The translations under genes and the position numbers were made by a program. Below are positions 38,865-51,894 of a stretch of DNA of 64,000 nucleotides, piece by piece (the stretch's first letter is position 1; every line of letters starts with the position of its first letter). The DNA lies in assembly GCA_015698045.1 (NCBI GenBank), contig BLAL01000053.1, forward strand, positions 1,552,501-1,616,500, in the 5' to 3' direction. A model generated the notes under the pieces. The model saw only the letters and a program-made list of their open reading frames with translations, was not told where the DNA came from and searched no databases. This stretch comes from Rhizophagus clarus. Taxonomy: Eukaryota; Glomeromycota; Glomeromycetes; Glomerales; Glomeraceae.

Positions 38865-39092
38865 ATAAAGTTCCGATATGAATTATTGCGTCAAGGTGAA
38901 GATTCAATAGCAGAATATTATTCGAAATTAAAAAGATGTAATGATACTGTCAATCTTTGTAAAGATCATTTTGAAGACACATTCTTTGAAGAATTATCAA
39001 CAAAATATATGTCCATTGTATTAGATTTTAATCCTATTCCCCCTCATGATGAATGGTTAAAAATACTTATTCAGCGTCAAAATAAAGAATAG
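38865..39092 (+). pseudogene. Retrotransposon Gag-like fragment
   Basis: The open stretch reads K-F-R-Y-E-L-L-R-Q-G-E-D-S-I-A-E-Y-Y, close to the (F/Y)-x-x-L-x-Q-G-x-x-[ST]-[IV]-x-E-Y motif of LTR-retrotransposon Gag proteins, then continues with charged helices to a TAG at 39090. No zinc knuckle, protease or polymerase is found alongside. The upstream region (38500-38860) is probably part of the same decayed element. Confidence 0.45.
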
Positions 39093-39985
39093 CTTTAGCA
39101 CTATACGTCCAATCTAACTATTCGTTGTTTAACTTCATAAAGAATTTTCTCGTTAACTCCAAAACCTTAAGAATTGTTACGGAATTAATTAAATCTTCTT
39201 TTATAATAAATAAAGTCTTGCATATCGATCTTTGGTTCTAGAGAAAGCGATCTTTGTCTGTCTCTATCCCGCACAATCAATTAAGATAAAAATGGATAAA
39301 AAATGTCAATCAGCACAGATGTAAGGCCGCCAATCAGAGGGTCGCTGAGATCATATTCTTCGGAACGTTTTATATACTGTTTTAAAAATAAAACATTAAC
39401 AATATCCGAAAAGTTCAACAACATAAGTTAAATTTTGCCTTATTATATATGAAAGAATCTTCAGATCCAAAGAGATATGTTCGTTTCTTCATAACAAAGT
39501 ATTCATATGCTTCGTGATGATGTGTGTCCAATATTAGAAAGTCCGATCTAAAAGGGAATTAACTCCCCTAGATAATATAAATACTCATATCACTTTTGTT
39601 TTGTAACATAAGGGTATAGGTTTTTAATTGTATATAATATATATACAGTATAATATATAAAACTTATATTATTAAGCTATTAAACCGATTCGCGTTATAA
39701 CTTATATGTATGATTTTTTTTTTTTCCTATATTTCCTATTTACGCGAAACAAAATCTCCTTTAATCCTTTATTGCTACAATCGCAAGTATCCGTTATCTA
39801 ACTATAGTCAATTAATAATAAAAAAAATTAAATGATTAAACTACGCACTAACTTCATTTCGTTTAATAAAGAAAAAAAAAATTATAAGTAAAGATCAAAG
39901 AAAAAACAATTCCTTCATTTTATTACAAGTAAAAATTTACTATAAACAAAGAGAAACATAATTGTATAAAGAACGAAATACAAAT
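39093..39985. other. Intergenic
   Basis: A+T-rich; no ORF or repeat that I can support. The 3' end is the putative promoter of the small secreted ORF at 39986. Confidence 0.35.
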
Positions 39986-40117
39986 ATGAATTGCCACCGA
40001 ATTTTCTTAATCAATGTTATCCTTTTGGTTTCATTAATTACAATTTCTGTCGTTACATCCTCACCAATTGACTATCAATCAAATGGATTAAACAAAGGAT
40101 ACTGTAAATTTAATTAA
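39986..40117 (+). CDS. Candidate small secreted peptide (43 aa)
   Basis: A short ORF with a clear signal peptide: M-N-C-H-R, then a hydrophobic stretch I-F-L-I-N-V-I-L-L-V-S-L-I-T-I, and S-S-P at the expected cleavage zone. Its start and the S-P after the hydrophobic core parallel the peptide gene at 30801 (M-N-S-R-Q-I-F-F...T-A-S-P), so the two may be paralogues. Where the other has K-R-Y, this one has N-K-G-Y, so the dibasic site is lost. The codons after it (ACTGTAAAT) include a possible donor, so the true gene could be spliced to a second exon that I could not place. Confidence 0.4.
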   Translation: MNCHRIFLINVILLVSLITISVVTSSPIDYQSNGLNKGYCKFN

Positions 40118-41004
40118 TTAATTGTAGATTGTTTAGTAGAATAGGAATATGAGATATAGAAAATCCGATATTGAAATCAGTATTAGTAATTTATTTTACG
40201 GCATTCCTAAACGATCGAACAACATATTATTTTTTGTTTCATCTATAGTTAATTTTGTTTACTATATTTATCATTATTTCAATAGCTGGGCGGTACTTAG
40301 TTTTACCAGTTTATTTATTTACGGATTATGCATTTATGTGAAATAAAATATAAATTTGTGAAATGTCAAGTATTTGTTCAAAACCTTGTGTAAATTCTAT
40401 TATTAACGTTAAAATAACATAATGGAAGGTGTAATTTGATGTAATTCAAAGATTATACTGCTATTCTTAAATCATATTTATTTTTATTACAGTAGACTCT
40501 TCTTGTTTCTTAGCATTGAACTACTATGAATAAACCTGAATATACCAGAATAACAATTACAAATTAGTATAATAAGTGATAATGAATTTCATGAATCGAA
40601 TTGAAAGAGCATTATTTCTTATTTTTGATAAATCTCAATTTTTTTTAATGTAATCCCTTTTCTTCGTCCATTGGTAATCTTGTAGTTATACTGACAAATA
40701 TTGCAAAATTTCACTTTCACGTGACTATTTGGCAAACTTGATCATGTGATTTATTCTTCAAAATAGTACTATACAATATCTCCAAGACTGTTAAAGTAAC
40801 AAAAGTTTTAAATCTTGACCTACGTGACTTATAGTTAAAACTTAACTCATCTAATATATTATACGCCAAGATTAATGCATTGTATCACATTAAACAGGTG
40901 GATGGAGCACTTGGATCAACAATATCTCTTCCCTTATAGACACTAAAGTTTTGCTACCTGTTTATAAGGTAAGGAACTAGTATAATTATAAAAAAGCCAT
41001 CATC
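40118..41004. other. Intergenic
   Basis: No supported gene; an ORF at 40149-40346 is an unremarkable hydrophobic frame in A+T-rich DNA. Confidence 0.35.
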
Positions 41005-41364
41005 ATTGGGTGTCTTCACAAATTGCGTGATTGAGATTAAGATTGAGATTAAAGGTTAATCTGGTTTCACAAAAAACGATTGAGATTAAGGTTAATCTCA
41101 AGCTAATCATGATTGAAATTTCATATGTAATTTCAATCTTGCTCACTGAGTAAGATTAGGAATGAAAAATGAATTTTTTTAATGTAAATCTTAATTTCAG
41201 TTGAATTTATAATGGATAACTAAATTCTGGCCGATTTAATACTTTAATAAATTCAATCATGATTAATTTTGTGAAGTAAGATTGAACGTTAATCTTAATC
41301 TCAAGCTAATCCTAATCTTAATCCTAATCTGATCCTAATCATGCAATTTGTGAAGACGCCTATT
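41005..41364. mobile_element. MITE with 19-bp TIRs, possibly PIF/Harbinger-like
   Basis: The element is 41008-41361 (354 bp). Its left end is GGGTGTCTTCACAAATTGC and its right end, reverse complemented, AGGCGTCTTCACAAATTGC. A 3-bp direct repeat ATT (41005-41007, 41362-41364) flanks it. The subterminal parts are arrays of GATTAAGATT / AATCYTAATC words in opposite orientation. A 3-bp TSD and GGG-type ends recall PIF/Harbinger elements, but three bases are weak evidence. No coding capacity. Confidence 0.7.
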
Positions 41365-42806
41365 GTTTCGCTAAATTATTCTCAATTGATTGTTTTCCAT
41401 GATTCACGCATAAGAGAACCAAAGTTGATTAATATAAGCTGTTCCAAATTTTGTAAGTAACTTTTCGGTCATTTGAAAAAGTTTCTGTTATTATTTTCTC
41501 CTTTAAAAAGAAGTAAAGGCTAGGAGGTATTTATATTTATGCTTATACGAACTTTCTGGTTGAAAAGAAAAAAAATGAAAGTTTAAGACGTATTTATAGT
41601 ATATGGAGTATGGACGCGCACTAATAAAATTGTACATATAATGAATTATTATGCAAATGTAATACATACTAATCAAATGATATAGTCAATAGTAAAATTT
41701 CTTCAATTAGACAAATTTAATACATACTATAAATAGACTATAATGTTTTAAATACTAAGTGCAAGTTTAGTTCCTATATAATAAAAGTAATTACCTAGTA
41801 GTTTCAGGTAAAGTATGGTGACTCTTCTAGTGAATCTTCTAACATTTGTTTTGAATATCTCTAATAGTGAAATTTATATGAAAATTTATTACATCCGTTA
41901 TAACGTACAAGATACAATGCTGCTAAAACTGAAGTGTATAAATATAAATTATTAAACTACTTTATTTAAACAATTTCTTTCGGTTTTAAATTGTCAACTT
42001 CTGAACTGTTGACAAATCGCCTTTGCCTAGATCATGGTAACAAGTTAGCCAATTATATTAATGCTGCATGTACAAATACCACTAGTAAAGTATAGTTTAA
42101 ATTTTTTATTTATTTAAACTTATACGGATAATTTATAGTATTTAATAAAGTCACTATCTGATTCCTGATCATTAACGATCACCAATTGGTAACTTTAGAT
42201 CATTTAAAGAATGCTTCAACAGAGTTAAATGTTATGTGCAGTATTTTATTTTATCATATTCTATTTTTAAGAATGTACAGCACGTATAATTTATCTCTTT
42301 TAAGAACTATTCTTTCAGTTTGGAATAAAGAAATAAGAGAAGAAAATTTTGAAGAATCAATATAAGGGAAGTTATGTTTATTTATCGAATTTAAAAATGA
42401 GAAACCGAACTAAAAAAAAAAATATTCTCGATGATCAATAAAACTTTTGAAATAAAACCCCTTTTGAAAAAAAAGGCTATAAAAGATATGGTTTTCATGA
42501 GTATAATCATATTTATAACTAATTTTTTGATGAATCGCTAATGTCGTTCAAACGCGCATCTTAATGATGCTAACCAAATGTGTAAAGAATGGGGACACAA
42601 AAAAAAAAATTGTCGACCTGTTAATGAGCCCTTACAATTATTCACGTGATCATTATTAATATGGACTAATTAAACTTGCAGTAAGCTAGTACTACGTTAC
42701 TCAATAGAAATCCTATATAAACAAATTCTTAAATTATGAAGATTTTAAAAAAAAAAAGTTTTATAGATTATTCGTGTGTTAACAGTTAATTACGAAAAAT
42801 AACTCA
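41365..42806. other. Intergenic upstream of the splicing-factor gene
   Basis: A+T-rich, no supported ORF. It should contain the RBM25-like promoter; no specific element is claimed. Confidence 0.4.
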
Positions 42807-45753
42807 ATGGATCCTTACCGCCCAGGTCATTATGGTAGAGTTCCCGTTCTGATTTCTTCATTTATACTTGTGTTTAAGTATTCTACTTATTGTTATTTCA
42901 TAGCTCAATATCGTGCTCCTTACGAACGACCACCTTTTACTCCACCAGGTCCTCCTTCTTATGGGCAAGCCTCACGGGGTGGCTATACTTCCGGTACTCC
43001 TACACAACGTCCAGCTTATATAACTCCTAGACAAGGTTATGGAATACCTTTGGGTGGTTTATCACCAATGGTTGCCCCAGGTTCAGAAGTAGAAAAATTG
43101 ACAACTCTTTTCATTGGAGGGATATCACCGGGAGTAACTGATGATTGGATGGAAAAAATCCTCAAGGTAGTGATCAATTATTTAATTTTTTGGTGGGCAA
43201 ATGAATGCTATATATCGATACTTGTCAACAAGTTGACGATGATTTTCCAATCGAAGGGATGGAGATTTTAATGAACACTATATTATCAAATTGGATTCTT
43301 ATGAACCTTGGAGCTTTAAAAGAAGGCGTAAATATTTGGAGGTGCGATTTAGAAAAAACTTTTATATAATTTTCTTACGACCTAAAACGTATATTATTTT
43401 GGATGCTAAAAATTTTTTTTCCCAGTTAGCTTTCGAATTATCTTAGTCTTGAAAGCTTAATACACTTATGGGGCGCGTGAACATCTTCAGGTGTGATTTT
43501 ATCAAAATAATTTAGCTGACTAATTATTTTTGGTTTTTTTTTTTTTGATTTGCTTGTCTGGCGAATGTAAAGACTTGTGGTACACTGAAATCTTGGAAAC
43601 GAGTTAAAGACCAATCCGGAAATCCAAAGGGTTTTGGATTTGCAGAATATGCAGATGCTGATAGTGTACTGCGTGCTTTGCGTGTACTTGGTGGTGAAGG
43701 TTCTGGTGATGAAAAGAAAGATAAGGGAGTTGTCCTTCCTGCTTTAGAGGAAGGTGCTAATGGCAAAAAATTAATAGTAAGTAATTATTTCTTGATAAAT
43801 TACTTTTTGATCTAAAATCTTCATCAAAATAACATTTTATCATATATATATATATATATTAGGTTAAAGCCGATGAGAATACAAGAAAATATCTTGATCA
43901 ATATGAGGCTTCAAGGCCAAGAACAGTGGTCTGTATTTAATAATATTTTTTTTTTTTTTTTTTTTTAGCTATATTATAATTGATGTCAATTATTGTTTTT
44001 AGCATGATACAGAGTTAGATAAAAATGCCTTGTTATCAGTTATTATTGTTGTTGAAGACATGACTAAACCACAAGATAGAAAAGATCTGTCACCAATAAA
44101 TCAACATGAAAATAAATTAGCTCTTCAAACATCATCAACAGAATTAAAAACGGAACATGGAGAAAAGGATGATGATACGGATTTACCGGCAGATCTCCCC
44201 CCAGATCAAAAGGATCTTATATACCGAGAAATAGCATTCTTTCGAGAACGTGCTGCAGCAAGAGAACGAGAACGTCAGAGAGAAGAGGAAGAACGAGCAA
44301 ATCGTAGAGCTAAAGCTGAGAAAGAAAGAGAACGTTCTCATGGAAGGGAAAATAGAGAAAGGGAACGTGAGAGAGAAAGAGAGAGAGATCGTGATAGAGA
44401 GAGAGATCGACAATATGGACATTATCATCAACCAGTAAATTTTGTTCCTGCAAGAGAATCAAGACGCGAATCTTATGTTTTAGATGATGAAGAAGAAGAA
44501 CAACGCAGGCAAGCTAAAAGAAAAACTGAAATGGAAATGGCTTTTAAAGAGGTTCATTAAATTATTTAAAATGTTAGTTTTAGGATCTATGTATTTTGAT
44601 TCTTAATATAATATTAATTATCTTTAGAGAGAAAGACGATGGCAACATAGAGAAGAAACTATGGCAACAAATCGTGAACGTGAAGCAGAACGAGATTTAG
44701 ATATTAGAGAAAAACAAATTCGAGATCGGGAAATAATGGCGAGAAAGTTAGCAGAATGGGATGATGACATTGAAGCTGAAAGAGGTCAAGAAGAATATTA
44801 TAGAGATAGGTATATATCACATTCATCTTATAATCAAATTAACGGAATAATTATGATCCTAATTTTTTTTTTACAATTTATGCAGATCTCGTTGGTGGTT
44901 CCATCGACAACAGTTCAGAGCACGTGAATTGGCTATAGATGAAGCAGATAGGTTACGTGAACAGCAGGAAATTGAGCTTGAGCAACAGCGATTACAGACA
45001 CTTGAGGAAGAAAGAAAACAGCGTGAAGAAGCTATAGAAGCAGAATTAAATAATGAAAAAGAAATTTTAGCGCTTGTCACAAATGGTATTTCACAAAATA
45101 AACCAAAACTAACTCTTAACCTTGCATCAAAACGTCGCGCGGCATTAATGGCCCCTGCTGAAGATGAAGAATTTGATGATGATGAAGGTATTGAATCAAA
45201 ACGTAAGCGTCGGATTTTAGTTCCTTTAGAATATAGTGATAATGAGGACGATGAAAACAGAACCGAAGAGAGGAAAAAGAGAATTAAAGAATTAGTAGCA
45301 ACTATACCAACGGACAAAGAGGGACTTTGGAATTGGAATGTTAAATGGGAGGAATTAGATGAGGTAAGTGTATACGCTATTCATAATTTTTCTTACTTCC
45401 TTTTTTTAACTTATTTTTACTGACATAAACTAATTATTTCACACCAGAATATTCTTAGCAAAAAGTTACAGCCATTTGTAAGTAAAAAAATTGTAGAATA
45501 TCTCGGCGTTCAAGAAGATGAATTAGTCTCATTTGTCATTGATCATTTACGTAATAAGAAGTCAGCTGAAGACCTAACCAAAGAAATGACGATGGTATGT
45601 TAATTCTATTTATATCAAATATCAAAGAGTAATTAAATAAGCTAAATTTTTGATTTTTATTTATAGACATTAGATGAGGAATCCGAACTATTTGTAAAAA
45701 AATTATGGCGTATGTTAATTTTTGAAACAGAAAGTAAGACAAGAAAGATATAA
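42807..45753 (+). CDS. RBM25: RBM25-type splicing factor (RRM, RE/RD-rich, PWI; about 667 aa)
   Basis: Exons, all in phase: 42807-42834, 42904-43166, 43573-43776, 43863-43928, 44003-44551, 44628-44809, 44886-45363, 45448-45594 and 45667-45753. A P/G/Y-rich N-terminus leads into an RRM at about residues 76-150. RNP2 is L-F-I-G-G-I (78-83) and RNP1 K-G-F-G-F-A-E-Y (116-123). Residues about 250-470 are a long E/R/D-repeat helix (R-E-R-E-R). The C-terminus, from about residue 575, is a PWI domain (L-W-N-W-N-V-K-W...F-V-S-K-K-I-V-E-Y-L-G...L-W-R-M-L-I-F). RRM, charged helix and PWI together match RBM25 (yeast Snu71-related), which acts in the nucleus with U1 snRNP in 5' splice-site choice. It is shorter than the animal protein (about 840 aa). 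The exon 5 donor (GTTCAT) is non-canonical beyond GT. The order and completeness argue for a working gene. Confidence 0.9.
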
Positions 45754-48700
45754 AGTAGAAAAAAATTCTGAAAGGTTTTTCATACTATAGAACCTTTAGA
45801 AAGGTTTATATAATTCGATGTAATTCGAGGCAGTAGTATAATATATTATACATCAAGCAGTCAGAGTTTTAATTTATATATATTGTCGTCTATCGGATTC
45901 TTTTCATTAAAATATATGATATTCAAAAAATCAAAAATCAAAAATAATAAAATAAATTCATAATGTAATTTTTTTTTGCTCAATGACAAATTACATTTTT
46001 ATTCTATTATAATGATGATATACATAAATATTTTATGTAACCTGATAAAATATATATATCATATTATAAAATTGTGATGGTAAATAACAAGGTGATCTAA
46101 TATACATCATTGGTGCTTTGCCAGATATACCGCATCCGAATTTCTTTTCGGATTTCCTTAAAAAGTTCTTTACGAAAATCCTTGTAAATTTCGTACGTTT
46201 CATTACGAATATCTTCACGATATTCTCACGGATATCTTCACAAACATCTTCCCGGAACTTTTCTTTGTCAAATTGTTGCTCGGATTCGATGCTTTAGCAA
46301 GACGTATCTAATCTAATTTAAAATGTATTGAATTATGCTCATTGTGCTTCTTACTAGGTTCCATACGAAATGATCCAGAATAAAAAACAATTACCCGACA
46401 CATCTTCGCTCTCATAGTGATCGATTCTGATAATACGCAATTATTTCGGTATCTATTAATCAGAATTTTGAAAGCTTATTAAGGACTTTCAAATAGTAGT
46501 TAAATTTTATCACTAGCCAGTTTAAAAATTTAATATTTTAGTTTGGTTATTTTGGCATTAAAAAAAAATATTATTATAATAGAAAACACTTTTTACTAAT
46601 AATTTTTTTTTAATATATTAGTTTAAATTTTTTTTTAATATTAATTTTATTTATTTATCTAATAAAATTTTATTTACTTATTATAAATTTACTATATTAA
46701 ATAAAATTTATAATATTAAAATTTATTAAAATTTTTGAATAATAATATAAAAAATAAAAAATTTTATTTTTTATTTTTTTAAAGCTTTAAATTTTTAGTA
46801 TAGTTCCATTTTCAATTCCATTTATAATTCTAAATTTGATTTCTTACTAAATCTGTTTCAAACTAAAATTTTTATTAAAAATATTTTTATTAAAAGAAAA
46901 TGTTTTTAATTTGAAAAGTTTTTTTGAAATTTTCTATTTTTTTGATCTGAAAATAGTTTTTAACTAAAAAATATTTTTAGTTAAAAATTTGACTTAAAAA
47001 CCATTTTTCAGTAAAAATTTTAAATTAAAAAAATACTTTTAATAATATTTTATATAAAAATCAGATTAAAACCAAAAAATTAAAATTAAACTAAAAATTT
47101 AGAGTTTTATTTAATTTAATAAATTTTATTTTCACTATTTTTAAATTACTGTGATTGGCAATTAATTTTGTAATAAATAAAAATTGATTTTAAAACTACA
47201 AAAATAAAATCAATAAAATCTATTTTTATTATAAATATTATAATTATTATTTGATTTGTATAATGTTAAACAATTATTATATTATCTTTATTAATATTTA
47301 TTTTAGTTTTTACTATAGCTTATAAATTATTTTCTAAAACTGATTTTTAAAAACTGATTCCAAAATCTTTTACTAATTTATATTAAATAAAGAAATAATA
47401 CTTATTTATTTTATTTCATTATTTCTATTTATTTTATTTATTTCTAATTATTTTTTATTTATTAATCATGTTTTTTTATTTTAAATTTTTAATTCTTTAG
47501 GTAAAAGATAATATTTTTTAAAGATTTTTTGGCTTTTACTTTATATTAATGTTTAAATAAAAGTATTTTTAAAGTTCCAAATAATTCTAAAAAATTATTA
47601 GAAATACTTAGTTAATTAATGTTAATTAATAAAAGAAATGGAAAAAAAATTTATTTAATTTAATTTATATTTTAAAATAAAGTATTTTAAATATTTTTTT
47701 AAAAAAAATAATAGTTTTAAAATTGGTTTATTGTATCTTTAATAGTATAAATATATAGTATTTTATTGTTTTTACTTGAATTTATTTGTTTTCAATAAGT
47801 ATTTTTAATATTTTAATTTAATTGATTAACAAATCACCTATTATAAATTATAATAATTCAAAAACAGCAATAAATATATTTAAAATAAATATTTTACTTA
47901 ATACTAGTTATAGCTTATCAAATTAGTATTAATTAATAAAGTAATATATAAACTCTAATCCTAATTCTAACCTAATCCTAATACTAATTTTAATCTAATT
48001 CTCATCTTAATTTAATACTAATAATATTAATTCTAAAATTGTTACGCTATCACATCTAATTTTACTTAGTATTATTTTATATATAAACTTATTATACTAT
48101 CATATCTAAAATTTTTTATAAACCTATTACACTGTTATGTCTAATTTATTACACCATCACATCTAAATTATTATAAAAGTTCATGTTTTTCTTTTTTAAA
48201 TTAAAGGGTTAATTTTATAAATTTATTATAAATTTACATATTTTACTATTTATAAATTAAGGAATTAATTTATAAATTTTTTTACTAAATTTATTATCAA
48301 ATTATATTTTATTTTTGTTTATAAAATTAGGATTTGGTTTTATATATAATATATATACTAGGGAAACGAAAACTATTGAGGATCTGAAGCGAAATATTTA
48401 TTTTATGTATTACATTTAGCATATTGCAAGTTTATTTTTATTTTTATTTACTAATTTAATACAAAATTTAAGTGATGTAATGTGTGCAGACAAATGAATA
48501 TCACCATGTAACCTTAATTAATCATAAATATATATAGTCTTTCACTTCGCTTTAAACAATCATATATATATTAGATTTTTTAACTTATTAATATTATATA
48601 AAATATAATTATAATATATATTAAAATTTACTTCTATTATACAAATATATATCTAACTTATTCCTATTTTTAAGTCTATTATACAAATTCATTCATATAA

Positions 48701-48929
48701 CATATTGGATATTTATATAGTATTTTTATACAAATCTGGATCCCTGTATTATATATATTCTTCAGGATTCTATATTAACTATCAAAATATTTTGTAAAAT
48801 TAAAAAAGTCTTTATAAAATTTGTTACAATAGATAAATCTGATTATTACACAAAGATTTTTGTTTTATAAAAATAGTAATAATAATGAATCTTTTTCACA
48901 TCCTTAATAAAAATATTTAATCACATTAT
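45754..48929. other. No supported gene; 3' UTR then very A+T-rich low-complexity DNA
   Basis: The 3' UTR of the splicing-factor gene is followed at 46033-46290 (-) by a short charged scrap with repeated E-D-I-R / R-K-E-I-R words, broken by a frameshift. From about 46500 the sequence is almost only A and T, with TTTTTATTAA-type words. At 47940-48180 there are CTAATCCTAATT-like and ATCACATCTAA-like repeats. Confidence 0.5.
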
Positions 48930-49610
48930 TCATCTAGTAATTTGTATTCTGATAATACTGAATTTACCTTTATCTGATTCAGACAATTTATGAATCCAAT
49001 ACATCCCATCATTAGTTTCATGTAATAATTTTATTTTATCATCTTTTTCCTTTTGTGACATGCAAGACAAGCATAAACTTTTAACATATATGAGTTCATA
49101 TTTTTTTTTACCATACTTCATTACAAACATAATGTCTGGTTGTTTTCCTATTTTTCCTTTACCTTTTCTATCTGCACTAGCTGAACTTTAATATTTAGCA
49201 TTAAAAAAAATAATATTAATATTAGTCTAAAAGTTTCTGCAATACTATTTTTCTAATTATATTATAACTTACATGCTGACATAAGATGACCTTCTTAAAA
49301 GAAGACCTTTTAATGTAACCTGAATAATAGATACCATTATATTAATCATATAAGTACTTTTATTTTGTAATTTTGTGAACTCTGAACTAAATGCAGAATT
49401 ATTTTATAAATTGTTTAAAGAACTCAAAATTCTTAATATAATCTCTAAGCTTCTCATCTGATTTTTTTCACTTCCCATTATATGAAAATTTTTGTGCTAA
49501 AATATTCATATCATTCTTAGTAAAGTCAACTACAAATTCTTTATATTTTTCCTGTATAATTTGTGAAAATAATGAAAAAACTATATTTCCAATTGGTTTC
49601 TAATAATATA
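48930..49610 (-). pseudogene. Decayed gene of a lineage-type expanded family
   Basis: On the minus strand, 49190-48930 reads A-D-R-K-G-K-G-K-I-G-K-Q-P-D-I-M-F-V-M and K-Y-E-L-I-Y-V-K, then K-I-K-L-L-H-E-T-N-D-G-M-Y-W-I-H-K. The pattern basic linker, K-P-D-I-M, E-L-x-Y-V-E, K-L-x-R-E-x-N-D-G-M-Y-W resembles a large hypothetical-protein family that I associate with Rhizophagus genomes (from memory, not searched). Upstream, 49610-49410 continues with K-P-I-G-N-I-V-F-S-L-F-S and V-D-F-T-K-N-D-M-N-I-L-A-Q-K-F-S-Y, followed by in-frame stops. An intron-like gap separates the parts. Function unknown; the copy is dead. Confidence 0.45.
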
Positions 49611-50728
49611 AATTAAAATAACAGAAATTTTGTTAATAGATTATAAGAAAAATAATTGCTAAGCAAAATTTTATTATGAAAAAATTTCTTAACCATTCTG
49701 ATAGTCTTTATACTAAAACTGAATCATCACTGATAACTTGGTTAGCTAGAAGGTTTTTTCAGATTAACTCAGAAATAAATATTTTACTAATATCTAAAAC
49801 AAATGCTGGTAAAGCTATGATATATTTTACCCTTTAACACCTTGATATTTTTTTCAATTTTATCCAAACTAAGAGGCCTCTTTTCATTTATTTTCACTAC
49901 AATAATATTATGTAAACTACAAACTGTTTTAAAACTAATTTCAAACTAATGCAATTATACAATTAATTAACCTCAGTTATATATATATATAGGGCTTTGA
50001 TCAGTTTCAGTAATTACCAATTTATACTGACCAGTTTTGGTATCAAAGCAGTTTCAGTTTTATGATTTATCAAATTGAAACTTTTAGTTTCAGTATCAGT
50101 TTTGTGATTTACCAAACTGATTTACCAATAATAAAAATATTTTTTTTATAAGAAAAATACCTTTTTAAAAAATAATGTAGTTAAAAAAAATGTTGTGAAA
50201 TATTTTTTACATAAACAATTTAATATGAAAAATAACATTTTGCAACGTTATTTTGTAAAACTTACAGTGACTCACAAAAATAATGTATCATTTAAAAATT
50301 AATTTTTAATTACATGTATTGATATCAAAATTAAAGCCAATCAAAATAAAATTTAAAATGTAGATTATTTAATATGTAAACTACCAGAATATGCTAAAAT
50401 TTAATGGAAATCAATTGGTTAATTTTTTATGTACATCAAAAAATAGGATGCATTACTTTGTGGTTTTTATATTTTTTAATAAATTTAGCATTTTACAAAA
50501 AATTAATTATATGTTTTATTATAAATTAAATAATAGATAAATATTAAATGTTCCAAATTATTAAAAAAAAATATTATTTTAATAGTTTATTAATTAATTT
50601 TATTTAAATAGTATATTTAGTAATTATTATATTAATATATATAAAATTATAAGATTAATATTAATATCATTATAAAATATAAAAAAATATGTATATTTTA
50701 TAATAAAATTATTATAATTTTTTAACAA
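49611..50728. other. No supported gene; short CAGTTTCAGT/CAGTTTTG repeats
   Basis: At 49996-50125 a TGATCAGTTTCAGT / CAGTTTTGGTATC / CAGTTTTATGATTTA motif recurs in both exact and diverged form. It looks like the end of a repetitive element. The remainder is A+T-rich. Confidence 0.4.
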
Positions 50729-51428
50729 GCGAATTTTTTAAAAAAAATTTCACAATGATCAGATTCGTAGATCAGAAATAATTAATTGTTAAAGATTAAT
50801 AATAATAATTATTTTATATATAAAAAACATTTTACTAAATAACTTTGCACCCAGTAATTACAGAAAAATAAAATATAACTAATCAGATTTGTCTCATCAA
50901 AATGATTCTAACGGTAGTTGTTTCATGATTCTAGGTGCGATGTAGCACAAGTTACATATGAAGCATTACTGTACTGCATCATATATAATATAGTTTACTG
51001 TGACTCATAGACGTTTTGATATCTATCTCCTCATTCAGTGATTATGAAAAGCTGAATTATAGCTCATTAGAATCGTCTCAATAAGACAATTCTAATGGTA
51101 GTTGTATCATATTTTTTGGCTTGATAGACAAGGAGATAGAGTTTAAAATGTTTATGTGATACAGTAAACTATATTATATATGATGCAGTACAGTAATGCT
51201 TCATATGTAACTTGTATTACATCATACCTAGAATTGTGAAACAACCATTGGAATTGTCTTGATGAGATGAATCTGACTAGCTATATTTTATCTTTCTGTA
51301 ATCACTGAGTGCAGAGTTATTTAGTAAAACATTTTTATATATATAAAATAATTATTATTAATCTTTAACAATTAATTATTTCTGATCTATGAATCTGATC
51401 ATTGTGAAATTTTTTTTAAAAAATTCGC
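50729..51428. repeat. 700-bp inverted repeat (fold-back element)
   Basis: The left arm starts GCGAATTTTTTAAAAAAAAT at 50729. The right arm ends with its complement (…AAAAAATTCGC) at 51428. Arms of about 300 bp match along most of their length. Examples are TTCACAATGATCAGATTC against GAATCTGATCATTGTGAA, and GAAGCATTACTGTACTGCAT against ATGCAGTACAGTAATGCTTC. The spacer is roughly 80 bp. A repeated TTCTAAYGGTAGTTGTWTCA word lies in the left arm and the centre. It has no ORF, and no clear target duplication was found. A read-through transcript would form a long hairpin. Confidence 0.85.
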
Positions 51429-51894
51429 TATTATTTTTTTATTTTTTTCAAAGATTTTTTTATGAAAATTTGTGATAATCTCCAAAATTACAGATTTTTA
51501 AAAACACTTCGTACAAAAATCTTTAAAGATTTTCACAATTTTCTTCTTTAATTGATAAACTTTGCATAATAAACTTTGATAAACTTCCAGTTTATTTTCT
51601 ACACTTAATTTCCTTTAAGACACTTAAACTTTTTATTCGCAATACTTTAAGAAAACAATTTTTTTCAACATTTTTCATAAATATAATTTTTTTTTCAACA
51701 CCTTTCAAAGAAATAAATTTTTTTCAACGTCTTTCAATAAAAATACCCTAAGAAAAAACTTTTTTTTGTAGTTTTTTAAGCTTCGAAATTTATTAAATAG
51801 ACTTGCTATCTTTTCTATCTCCCTAAAAGAATCATTTTATAGACCCTCTACAAGGACTAAATGTATTTTCGATGGTGTTCTAGACATACGAATC
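51429..51894. other. No supported gene
   Basis: T-rich strand with several CTTTAAGA/TTCAACA-like words; leads into the exon-like tandem array. Confidence 0.3.

Noticed and set aside
41284..41340. CTAATCTTAATCC run as telomeric sequence
   Set aside because: It is the degenerate subterminal array of the MITE at 41008-41361 and has an inverted counterpart at its left end.
44183..45317. Minus-strand ORFs opposite the splicing-factor gene
   Set aside because: They are antisense shadows of the E/R-rich repeat and have an S/F/L-only composition.
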